A stretch of 64,000 nt of DNA from Bugulina stolonifera (lineage: Eukaryota; Bryozoa; Gymnolaemata; Cheilostomatida; Bugulidae), in contig OW285189.1 in assembly GCA_935421135.1 (NCBI GenBank), positions 24,430,298 through 24,494,297 on the forward strand, given 5' to 3'. This document shows, piece after piece, positions 1 through 11,115 of this stretch (within the stretch, counting starts at the first letter, position 1; each line of letters starts with the position of its first letter). The notes beneath the pieces were generated by a model. It was not told the DNA's origin and made no database searches. It saw only the letters and a list, made by a program, of their open reading frames with translations. A program made the translations under genes and the position numbers.

Positions 1-165
1 CATGGAGGCTGTGTGGTAGGTATATATGTGTACATGTAGGCTGTGTGGTAGGTATATATGTGTACATGGAGGCTGTGTGGTAGGTATATATATGTACATG
101 GAGGCTGTGTGGTAGGTATATACATGTACATGGAGGCTGTGTAGTAGGTATATACATGTATATAA
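1..165. repeat. 32-bp minisatellite, about 5 copies
   Basis: Five near-identical 32-bp units with the core GAGGCTGTGTGGTAGGTATA run from the window edge. The array may extend further left. It lies beyond the last visible transporter exon, probably inside that gene's next intron. Nothing coding is seen from 1 to 1070. Confidence 0.9.
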
Positions 166-327
166 TAATGTACACATGAGCTCCAGCACCTGTCTTGTAT
201 CAGCCATCATAACATAACAGATACACATTTAATACATGTATGTATACAATATACATGCATGTAGCCTGCATGGCAGCCAATCACAATGAATGTTATTATG
301 CTAGTCTTAACTAGGATTATAATATAA

Positions 328-419
328 AGTTGTCCTCTCTCTTCTTCAACTACATACAGTGTAGTAGAGAGTTGTCTTCTCTCTTCTTCAACTACGTACA
401 GTGTAGTAGAGAGTTGCAT
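328..419. repeat. duplicated 44-bp unit carrying an AGTTGTC/GAGAGAG hairpin motif
   Basis: Two tandem copies of a unit containing GTTGTCYTCTCTCTTCTTCAA, TACAGTGTAGTAGAGA and AGTTG. The ends of each unit are inverted relative to each other (AGTTGTC and its partial complement). The same short motif recurs elsewhere in the window, for example near 9358, 17243 and 40619. Confidence 0.6.
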
Positions 420-1070
420 CACTTATAGCAATAAATTATCCAATGAATAAGTTATGACATTACTGCAGTACATGCATAGCATCTACCAGTGTATAATATA
501 GAATAGATGAGAGAGACTATACTATTAATAGATGAATTATACTCAGGATAACCTTAGTAATATTATTGATTGTTTAAATTTTAAAGTTGCAATTTAAGGT
601 TGAGAAGTTGAGTGAAAGAGACATGACACTATTTACTTAAAGTCAGATGTCAGATACTGAACTTGATTGTATCAATGTGGATAATACATTGTATATACAC
701 TTCAGCTCCTTCTACCTGTATTAGTTGTACAAGTAGATTATACCTGTACATGTAGCTGCTGCAATATCTGCTAACTCCATTGATAATTTAGAAGAAATTA
801 ATGGTAAAATTTATCTAAAGAGAAAACTTTTTGTTTATCATTAATTCACTAAAGTCTAAAACTCGAGACTTTGACTTGTACATGTAAATACAAGTCTAAA
901 TGGGGCAAAACAAGTAGTTTGAATCTATTGAAGAAAAGGTAATACACAGGCACTACAACTGCTGTAAGCTCAAAGTAAATTTTACTGGCAAATTTTAATT
1001 TACATACCAGCTACATAATATACAATGTAAATGCACAGGTGAACTTAGCCTACTGTTGTCACAAACTTAC

Positions 1071-4000
1071 CCACAAGACTTAGCAGGGTGAGAGGCCTCC
1101 TCCCCATCTTTTCCACTAAGTAGAGACCAGCCCAAGTAAATAAAAAATTCACAGAACTGGTCAAGGCTGAAAGCCATATTGCAGTTTTCGCACTTCTTAT
1201 ACCAGCCATGGTTATTATACTAGCACTGTAGTACCTGGAGGAGAAATAGATTCAGTAGAAGGGACGATAGGTTAGTCATGTTATGCAATTCTGGTCAATA
1301 TTGTGTGACATGTACAACAGTTCGCAAATATCACCAATTATTTAATGAATTTATATACTGCAATTTAAAATCAATAAAACTTAATTGTCACACGATTTGG
1401 TAAAACGGCGTTATTAACTGGTTAAATTGAAAAGATACTTTCAACTTTAATTTTTAATCAGTGTTATAATTAATTAGCGGCCATATTTGGTCCTATTCAA
1501 TAGGAGCAACCAGATGATTAACCATTGTGAGACCTACACTGTACTCCAATAATAGAAGTAAACATAACAAGTAGATAGAAATGAAGCTATGGAGTAAATA
1601 GACATACATGTTATGTAGTAAGTAGATAGAAATGAAGCTATGGAGTAAATAGACATACATGTTATGTAGTAAGTAGATAGAAATGAAGCTATGGAGTAAA
1701 TAGACATACATGTTATGTAGTAAGTAGATAGAAATGAAGCTATGGAGTAAATAGACATACATGTTATGTAGTAAGTAGATAGAAATGAAGCTATGGAGTA
1801 AATAGACATACATGACAGTGTTAATCCCTGCAAGCTGTTGTATGATTTGAAGTCCACAACCAACCATAAGAGCTCGAGCTACAGAGGGGGTCTGTAACAT
1901 TTGTAGGAGCAAAGGCTTCTTTTCTACAATTACAACAGAGTATTAGTTTTAATCTGAGTGGAGCAGTGTACGACTAAAGTAACCTTATAACTGCTGTTAT
2001 CGCATGAGATTTATTATGGTAGTGGGTGGGCCCAACGGTCTAGGGGTTAGAGCTCTGGACTTCCATGTGAGCAGATCCAGGATCAATTCTTGTAAAGGTT
2101 ATTGGTGGTGTTCGCAAACGCATGCAGCCTTAAAATGCTTCTATGCTGAGAACAGCACAGTGACCTCTTCTGTACCCTAAAAATTGGAAAAAATACTGAT
2201 CTCTTCACATGCTAGCTCTTTTACCTGGAAATAATAACGGGAGGTAAAGCCTGCCCAACACGCAGTAAGTAGTTACATGCAATATGAGTTCCAGGAGCCT
2301 AAATATCAGGCATAACTTTTTTTCTTGAATACTGATCGACAACTCCACTAGATTGGAACCAGCATTCCAGCGTGACTGTTAGGCCTGATGTTCAGGTTAA
2401 GATTTCATACCCACTGATATAGCGAATGGGTTCAACACTTGAAGGCCATCGTTGCTTGGTTTAAGAATTATCACATATTGTACAGTCAATTAGCAACTAA
2501 CTTACCACACATTACATAGGTAATTAGGCCACGCACATCATGTACATGTACAATACATGATGTGTGCAAAGATTTAACATTACTAAAACATCACACACAC
2601 TGGTTTCCTAGAAGTACCAGTTATAAACAAGCGTGTTCTCAGGACAATATTCCCATGTCACCTGACTAATGATTACTTTTACTAGAAGTACCTGGATATA
2701 AACTCTTCTGTAGTTATTACAATAGATGCTACATAACTGGTGCACATACATGTATATGCATTTACAATGTATCCCGTGCAGCAGTACGAGTACATTATGT
2801 ACTTTAGTACAGAGTTGCAGATGGCCAATTGCATCACACAGATGCTTCACAAATGGAGACTTGATAGCTGGATGTTTTACAACTGATATGTATAATGGGG
2901 CATGTCCCTTCACCTGTTATCCTTAATACCACACATGCGCCATCAACTTTCATTTATCCCAACTTGCACATTATTCACCCACCCTTCTATTTAAACATAG
3001 AGATGGCGGAGCTGACTTCTACAAGTTTTCACCATTTATGTAATCTACATGTATGTATTTAATTGTGGTTTTGCCGTTGATTTGGTAGTGCAGAATATAT
3101 ACATTTCTGTAGGCTGACTTTGCATGTTGTACATTTCCCAATTTCTTAAGCAGTAATGCATCTCATTAGAAAGTACTAACAATTTCATGGATTTTACTTG
3201 CATATCATTCAAATTGTAGTAAAATAGATAGTTTACAGCAATGCAGAGGTCTTGAACTAAGAAAACAATCCACGTAATACTCTTTCCTCTGGTATCTTGG
3301 GTTCTCCTGTAACTGAGGTGTAAATTAGGGCAAGTCAGTTACTTCCACTAAAACTAATATAAAATCAAGGGTGTGGCTTCATGAAAAGTCTCAACACAAT
3401 GAGAAACTGTGGCTAAAGTAGCTATGCTTCTAGTAACTTTATTAAGCAGGCCCCACCCCAAACCCCCAGAGTGTGAACACTAGTTACCTCTGAGTTTCAT
3501 TTCTTCCATCACAGAGAGAATGCTGGATCTGATGACCTCATATTCATCATCAATGGAAGCAGAGTCTCCTCTGAGCTTCAACAGCGCACCCTTAGCCTCG
3601 TCGTGCCGGCCTTTTATTATAAGCCAACGAGGACTTTCAGGCATAAACAGGAAAGCAGCAAACTGTCCAATGGCAGCAATAGCACCGAGTCCAAGCATGT
3701 ATCTGTGTGTAAATAATTTATTTAATGTATCAATATTAGTAGCAGTTAAAGCATATCTAAGTGCTTATACTTGGTGCTACTGATTCCCTACTCACTGCTA
3801 ATGGAAGACGTTATCACTGCGTTACAGCAGCAGCAAACAGCAAGCAAAGTAAATATATTCCTGTCCTGTCTGTATAAGCATCTCATGATCTCTAAATTGT
3901 GGATATAGCACTCTTAGCGACCATATTTTCTGGGCTTCATTTTCTAGTCTATAGATTCGAATATATTTAGAGGGTTGTATTTGCACTAGGCTGTACTTTC

Positions 4001-7000
4001 AGCTGTCTACACACTAATAATAAATATTTCAATACAAGTTACGGTGAGTATTCTAGAACATGCTAATGTTTAATGTTTAACACCCCATGTGCATAATGGT
4101 GTTTCCATCTCGCAATACTATATATTACAATATTACATGTATTATCATGAGCAGATCAATATCTGTTAATATTTTGTTAAAAAATGGATAATAGAACAGA
4201 ATATATTTACTTTACACTTAACCTACATGTCAACTGTCAACACATATTATAGAGTTATATCAGTAGGCTACTGTAGCCTAACCCATGTCTATTATATGAA
4301 TGAATACTGAATATTTTGCTTGCCACAATTTGTTTCATTTTGCTTCAGTTTACTCAAATTCTTAGCTGAGAAATTAACCCCTATCCATTATTTCTTTACC
4401 TCCATCCATTATCTGTAAAACTGAAAATTCCAGCCACACAGTTGGCTATGAATTGGCCCCCTGCCAACATGACTATATTGACGGACACCAATCTTCCTCT
4501 GATGTGTGCAGGGGCAGACTCTGCTATATACATCGGTGTTGTTGTCGAGGACAGACCTGAAAAGATAGAACAATGATATCTATATTATGTATACGAATAC
4601 AATACGATGACGTAGTCAATTAAGTAATATGATGTAATAATATAATGCAGTAATATGATGTAGTAGTTTGATGTAGTAGCATGATGGTAGTAACATTATG
4701 GTAGTAACATTATGGTAGTAACATGGTGTAGTAATTATTCGGTAGAAGAAAGGTAAACATAAATTATGTACATGTACTATATAGACTTCTCCCTGGAGAA
4801 TCCAGCTCTCACCGTGTACACAGCATGTTTTGTATAAGCCTACTCAAGCGAGATTCCCAAACAAAATATAAAGTTGTAAGAACACCAAGTTTTATCAATC
4901 AATCGGTAAAGTTGTAAACTCCCCACATCTCCTCAATAAATACAACCCCTTTATTAACTTCACCTCGGCTCATACAGAACATTTCAAAAACCACCTGTAA
5001 GTTCAACAGCCATCGGCTGCAGAACTGTTATAGTATAAATGTACAGAGTAATCTATCAGCTCTGAAGATGCATAATTTTGGGCAGCTGGAAACTGTGGCT
5101 ATTAATGCAGTAAATGTGCTACGTATATGAAACTCTAGTATGTTGACTTACCTATACCAGTGCCAACTATAATTCGCCCAATCACCAGCATGTACTTGTC
5201 ATCAGCGAAGGCCATGCAAAGTGATCCTGATGTAAAGAAGACACTAGCTAGTAGGATCACAGGCTTTCTACCAACTTTATCATTCAGATACCCGCCAACC
5301 AAAGCAAACATTGCTGCAGCTCCAATGGTGGAGGCTACCACAAATTCTTGCCATGCTGTGTTTAGCCTAAAATCCTGAAAAAAAAGCACAGCAAATACTA
5401 GATGGGGTAACTGGTTTTTGTCATTCTGTTTGGCCTGTTTAATAAATGTGCTCAGCGTATTCTGGAGACCCAAATACTCTCTACCCAAGATTAGTCATGT
5501 GGTCGCAATCAAGGGAGGAGACTGGTCAGATGCTACAGAAACTGTAGGATAGGCAGAGTATATACTGGATGTCCTTCTTTACCTATCACTAATCCCAGTT
5601 TCTGGGATAGCTTGAGTTCTCACACAAATACTCCAATTTTTAGGCCCTAGTCTAAACTAACACAACTCTGTTGGGATTTGAACCCACAACCTTCAGAACT
5701 AGAACAAGAAATAATTTTCAATGTTAATTAGTATTTATATCATGAGATGTCTTGCCTATGTGTGATCATTATGTAGACACCAGTTTGACAGGCCGCAGTG
5801 GAGCAGACATGGCATAATGATTCCCTATTGAGTACTTACTGTAGGTCAGTGACTTACTCTCACTCTGCTACATCTACTGTCCACACTGATTGCCAAAGTC
5901 TGAGCGCATTGTATCATAATTATATACATTCATTTGTAAATTTATTTTATTATAAACTTGTAGACATGTTTCATGATGTATTGGATCTGAGACTAGCCCT
6001 AATATGATTATATTATTATATCATTAAACTGTGGAATTATATTACTGAGTATACTATTGGGAGAGACAGTGAGTAGGAGTGCCAATGGTAATATACTAGT
6101 TGGACTTCTCATTTACTCATTAACAGCTTACAATCAATGTCGCACTCTACTTACATGTACATGTATGCTAGTACCCTATTTACGTGTGCATAATTGGATA
6201 CTATCCATCTCCAGCTCATATATAATATAATATAATAATGCTGCAATACAGAATGTGTATAGTAATATGTAATACATATACATGTATATGACTATTATAA
6301 TATACTGTTATGTTATACAGAATGTGCATGTATTATGTAGTAATATACATTTGTATGACTATAATATGCTGTTATACAGAATATATGTTTATAGTAATAT
6401 TGTAATGGTACAGGACATTTGTATACGACTCCAGCTACCGGACAAAGATCTACAGCACCCTAAGTGCCTAGTAGTTGTCACAGCGCTACTCAGCTGACAC
6501 TCAAACTCTCATAACTAGCTGCTCGTATACCCACATTCAATTGTATTGCATGCTAAACCATTTAATTACTGTCTATATACGTGTATTCATGTGTTTATAC
6601 CCATTTCATGTTATTGTATATACTTGTACAATTATACTAAGTCTTTTAATGCCTTTTATACCCATGTACAGAGGCCCGACCTCTCAGAATCCATTGATAT
6701 TCATTTTGTACATGAATTGGACCATTATAAGCAACTTTTGTAGAACCCGACCTATTTTGGGTCGGCCGTCGGGCTTCCGGCGGCCATGTTGTTGCGCAAC
6801 TTCCGGACGACCTTACGTCGTCTTTTCCCGACACTACGTCGGCCGGAAGTCCTTATACTATATAAAGGGCATTGTTTCACTGTTCATTGTCTCAGTCTTC
6901 ACTTGGCTTTCAATAAAGACACATCTATACTTGATACAGAGACTCACTTCCTTTTGTCAGGTCATTCGCTTAGCGAACCGCCTACTAGGTCGGATCACTC

Positions 7001-8616
7001 TCTTTCAACGTATAGTCTGAAGGTCAGACTTGGGACCAGATGGGTCGTCTCTGGTAGTTATTGGGTTACTGAGACCGCTCGATCTTTCATGTAATGCGAA
7101 GTCCTAGTACCACTCATAGGCACTTCATTTCTGGGTCGATAGTCGTCCAAGGACGACCGCACCAACTCACAGAAACCATTACAATATAATATGACTATAA
7201 TGTGCTGTTATACAGAATACAATCATAGTAACTATTGTTACACTGTCATGTAGAATGTAGTGGTCTACTGTGATACTTTGTCATGCATTCTACACCTACA
7301 CCTACACCTACATCTACGTCTACATCTACGTCTACATCTATACCTACATCTATGCATCTATGTCTACGTCTACATCTACGTCTATGTCTACGTCTACATC
7401 TACGTCTATGTCTACGTCTACATCTACGTCTATGTCTACGTCTACGTCTACCTCTACGTCTACGTCTACGTCTACGTCTACGTCTACATCTACATCTACA
7501 TGTACTTTCTCCAGTAAGCAGAGGCAGTAGATTTTACAGAATTCTCATTAAATATATTTCATTGATTTAAGTACAGTTTGGGTAGCAGGTGCAATGTGTG
7601 AATTCTTAAGATAATAAAAGAGATATTGACTGCAGCATCTGTGGCAGCTGCTGTAAAGTAATACAATACCCTCTAACAAGTCAATGAAGATTGATGGTTC
7701 ACATTCTACACTTGTACAGTATACTGTATTATTATAATATTATGTATTGGTATAGCCTGGGCTCCAAGCTCTCCAACAAGTGTGTGGTCATCCTTACTAT
7801 TCTAATACTATAATAGTACTTGAATCTTGAGTCTAAGTGAAACTGATGGTCAATGATCTACACTAGTGGATACTTGTAGACATACATGTACATACAGTGT
7901 AGATGTATACTTATATGTACATACAATAATATTGTATAGATGCACACCATGCACCAATGCAGACACACTACAATGTGGACAATATACTACAATGAAACCC
8001 AAGTGTAATAATATATAAAGCAGGAGCAGTCAATACAGCTGTGTATTTTATGGCTGGTATACTACTAATATGCACAGCACATGCACATGTACCTGTATAT
8101 AATACTGGTAATACAATGATAATGTATATAATGTAGCAGTATATGTACAACACAGCACACTACGTTCATACATGTAGGATAGACATTGATACATATATAA
8201 CATAATAATAGTGTAGTACGAGATTACAGCCATACATATATATTACTATTATAGATGTACATTATGCTCAGTAGATGGATTTCTACTGTATATATATGTA
8301 ATATCTTCAGACTTACATATATATACAGTAGATGGATTTCTACTGTATATATATGTAAATCTGAAGATATTTATCTGCATGCATGACCATCTGTAACCAT
8401 TAAAACAAGTTTTACATACACTATCTGTAGTACACTGTAATGTCTCACCTCCCTAATCAGTAAGATAGCTCCAGATATGATACCAGTGTCGTACCCAAAC
8501 AGAAATCCTCCAATAGCTGCCAGGGCAGTAAACGTGTAGAGAAAATACGGAGGCTTCGCTTTACCATATAGTTGCCCTTCGTTTGCCCTGAGTGAGCTCC
8601 ACTCCTGAGCATCCAT
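1071..8616 (-). CDS. SLC2A13: SLC2A13/HMIT-like sugar (proton/myo-inositol) transporter, 3' part outside the window
   Basis: A major facilitator superfamily sugar porter in a membrane, probably carrying myo-inositol or a hexose; the substrate is inferred from resemblance to animal HMIT. Six exons in coding order (minus strand): 8616-8449, 5374-5152, 4556-4400, 3702-3488, 1923-1812 and 1234-1071. All junctions are GT-AG with agreeing phases (0,1,2,1,2,1). Motifs in order are GYDTGIISGA (helix 1), NDKVGRKP (loop 2-3), GRIIVGTGIG, PMYIAESAPAHIRGRLV, PESPRWLI, QQLAGINTVMYYSA (helix 7) and VEKMGRRPLTLLS (loop 8-9). The remaining C-terminal helices lie left of position 1. The start chosen is MDAQEWSS; an in-frame ATG at 8661 lies 15 codons upstream, but an acceptor-like TACACACAG sits between them, so a non-coding first exon is possible. 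Intron 5 begins directly in a minisatellite (1566-1816). Family assignment is firm and the exact orthologue is probable. Confidence 0.9.
1566..1816 (-). repeat. 51-bp minisatellite anchored on a transporter splice donor, about 5 copies
   Basis: Five copies of a 51-bp unit. On the minus strand each unit contains ACATGTATGTCTATTT, the same sequence that forms the donor of the exon ending at 1812 (CAT|GTATGTC). The unit equals 17 codons and is open in the transporter frame, so the exon frame reads without a stop through the whole array. Splicing from the first donor to 1234 restores the conserved NTVMYYSA motif, so the canonical exon ends before the array. Confidence 0.9.
2030..2200 (+). mobile_element. 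tRNA-derived SINE-like element
   Basis: The head resembles a tRNA gene: an A-box-like GGTCTAGGGGTTAGAG is followed about 35 bp later by a degenerate B-box-like GGATCAATTC. The body ends in ACCCTAAAAATTGGAAAAAAT. The CCTAAAAATTGG tail is shared with the element at 5580-5710. No complete acceptor stem is seen, so this is not called a tRNA gene. It sits in intron 4 of the transporter. Confidence 0.55.
5580..5710 (-). mobile_element. tRNA-derived SINE-like element, 5' truncated
   Basis: On the minus strand GAAGGTTGTGGGTTCAAATC is a good Pol III B-box, followed by a body containing GGCCTAAAAATTGG. That body is shared with the 2030 element. The A-box side is weak. It lies just upstream of exon 2 of the transporter, in intron 1. 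Confidence 0.55.
6739..7171 (+). mobile_element. solo LTR, family A copy 1
   Basis: The block is GC-richer than its surroundings and begins TGTAGAACCCGACC with a terminal hairpin (CCGACCTATTTTGGGTCGG). It contains a TATA box (CTATATAAAGGG near 6858), a polyadenylation signal (CAATAAAGAC near 6911) and an end at about CTCACA. It is homologous to the 21605-21880 block in the terminal hairpin, the GCCGGAAG segment and the TTCAATAMAG-ACACATCTA segment. No internal retroviral coding region flanks it. The exact right boundary and target duplication are unresolved. Confidence 0.65.
7283..7508. repeat. hexanucleotide array (CTACRT)n
   Basis: About 37 copies of CTACGT/CTACAT/CTATGT. All three plus-strand frames are open only because of the repeat. 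It lies in intron 1 of the transporter and is not coding. Confidence 0.9.
8301..8370. other. near-perfect 70-bp hairpin (32-bp arms, 6-nt loop)
   Basis: The arms 8301-8332 and 8339-8370 are reverse complements at 31 of 32 positions. The one exception (C at 8312, A opposite) becomes a G-T pair in the minus-strand transcript. The loop is TGGATT. A direct partial copy of the right arm lies at 8270-8300. It lies in intron 1 of the transporter about 80 bp from exon 1, so it would be transcribed with that gene. It could be a miRNA-precursor-like hairpin or a small palindromic transposon. Confidence 0.75.
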
Positions 8617-9590
8617 GTCTCCTGCTCTCTGTGTGTAATGTAGAATGCTTAATGTTGGCAAATTATTGAATATTAGAGAATTATAGGTCTGCTATGCCGA
8701 GGTGCATCGCTGTAATCTATATCGTGTGTTTATACTATGAGTATAATAACTTCCTGACTGTGATGCCGGTGTATAACTCTATAATGACAGCCCTGTGACT
8801 GTAAGCTGACAGCAGCCTGTATCCTCTTTCGTCAATAGTCTATGTAGGAGACAGTAATATAATAACTCTCTCCAATGAATCATATAGCTCCATATTTAGT
8901 GCTGGACAATCACCTTCCAAAAGTTATGAGCAAGCGCATGCTAGTTTAATAATAATAGTAACAATAAAAAAAATCAATAACCATATAGATGGTTTTACTA
9001 CTGCATTAGTTATTCATGCTGATGGTTTGCTTTGTAATTATTTATAACTAGGCTGATATATGTACTTCATGCAGCGACATATCCAATATCAATATTTTGT
9101 ATTATTGTTGATGCATTCTATCAACAAATAAATATAATGAATTATAACATGCATAGGTGTACGTATCATACGTGTACTGTTCTACAGTGTATGTTAAATA
9201 ATAATAAGACACACAGCTTTCAAGAAATATTGTGTTGCTGTATCATGAGATTATTCTGAAACATAAGCTGTTTCAATGGTAATGAAAGGTGGTTGAAATC
9301 TGAGCCACTAAATATTTATCCAGGAATCGTGCCACCTTTCACAAACAGCTATCACTGGAGTTGTCTGTTCCCTACTTAGTTTCAGTATCTCAGGAAAAGA
9401 CAACTTCTGTTTAGAAATAGTCAATACTGCAAAACCGATGATGCAACATTTCTTAGATTTGGTAGTTAGAAACGATACAGTGTAGCATGGTAAACTAGCC
9501 ATTGAAATAATGAGTGGATGTATTAGCTATGATTCTAGTGACTAAGTTTCCACCCTGTTTGTGAACTTGCCCACAGGTGGAGTGAACAAT

Positions 9591-9666
<76 letters not shown>
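9591..9666. repeat. (AGC)n triplet repeat, about 25 uninterrupted copies
   Basis: A pure CAG/CTG-type tract. It gives poly-Ser on plus and poly-Cys on minus in open frames. Both flanks lack coding character, so it is treated as a non-coding microsatellite. Confidence 0.95.
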
Positions 9667-9667
<1 letters not shown>

Positions 9668-10205
9668 TGATTGTTTGAAATCACAGGTTTATTTACTAGA
9701 CAGTCGACTGCATATGCAAGTACATGACAATGCAATAAATATATGGTGCTATGAATTGTCCTATGAAAAATATACAATAATTCCATCATCAGGTTTACTT
9801 ATCATTATCATGCAAATTTTGCATAGCTAGACATTGAATATAAATACACCCTCGTATATATAGTCAATGTGATGATACACCCTTGTATATATAGTCAATG
9901 TGATGATACACAATTGTATATAATAGATATATTCAAATATAAATTATCAACTAAGAAAGGAAGTAGCACAATATGTGATTGGCTAATAGATGATACCTGA
10001 TATACAGTATGCAAAGGAGTAACACAAAGTATAAAATTAACATTTATAAAATCTTACTAAATAATATCCTCAGCATATTAAAAACTTCCTCTACAGAGGC
10101 TGTATACAATTATCACTAGACCTGTATGCCAGCCAATGGTTTGCTACACATAAAATTCAGGGTTCAATAAAAGGAAAGTACATTTACATACAAGTATAAT
10201 TATGA

Positions 10206-10372
10206 TGAATATGAAGCTACCAATACTGCACGTGGTTACCAAGGATACCAATACTGTACATGGTTACCAAGGATACCAATACTGTACATGGTTACCAAGG
10301 ATACCAATACTGCACGTGGTTACCAAGGATACCACATACTGCACGTGGTTACCAAGGATACCACATACATTT
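10206..10372. repeat. 28-bp minisatellite, about 5.5 copies
   Basis: The unit contains CACGTGGTTACCAAGGATAC with a CACGTG/TACATG variant position. It is intergenic. Confidence 0.9.
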
Positions 10373-11115
10373 AACTATAATATGGGGAGCAGGTCAGCAA
10401 GCAGATCTAGGTCAGCGATGCAATCTAATCTTCACTTCACTCTGAGGCACCTGAAATTTAAACTGTATGGTCAGAGAAGGAATCAGATTGTTCTGGTGAT
10501 TCTATTCAATATTGGAGAGAGAAATAAACAGTAAACTAAGTGGATCACTACTATATTCATAACTGTAGTATGTAGTAGGTACATCACAACACCTTTCTTC
10601 TTATACACAATATAGAGAAACCAGACCAAATTGTAAATTCACAGGTATATATATTGTGCCACACTGAGGGGGCTGGTTTATAATTTATTGAATATGAAAA
10701 TATAGACTACAGTTGATTCACACAAAAATCCATCATCAGTTGTGATAAAAAGAATTCACAAACTCAAGAAAGTACAGAATATAGGTGGACATGCAAACTG
10801 CTATCCATAAATTACATCTGTAAGCTGGGGGAGAATTTACATTAGCTATTAATAGCTAAAGTTAAATTGCCTAACCAAATTTCTATCTAAAATATTTGAA
10901 CTAAATAATTATATAATGGTACCTTGTATTCAACAAATACAAGACCTTCCCTACCAAACATGATTTACCACTAGACACTATTTTACTATTTATCACAGAA
11001 AGAGTATTATAACATTGGATTTGTCTGCTCTTGAATCTCACAGCTAGGATAATAACTAGGAATCATTGTATGTGTATAAGTAAAGAGTTAGAATGAAAGC
11101 AGGGAGGTGCAGTTG

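Larger units (their letters stand above)
8662..11115. other. intergenic region with simple repeats, no gene seen
   Basis: This lies between the 5' end of the transporter gene and the 3' end of the cysteine-string gene, both on the minus strand. It contains an AGTTGTC...GACAACT hairpin (9358-9416), an AGC triplet array, duplicated TATATAGTCAATGTGATGATACAC units near 9855-9905 and a 28-bp minisatellite. No convincing exon was found. Confidence 0.6.

Noticed and set aside
7260..7570. Three overlapping frames of YVYVY, STST and LRLRL repeats
   Set aside because: They are translations of the (CTACRT)n array in a transporter intron.
9535..9830. Poly-Ser and poly-Cys proteins across the AGC tract
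   Set aside because: The tract is a microsatellite, and flanking codons show no conserved or domain-like sequence.
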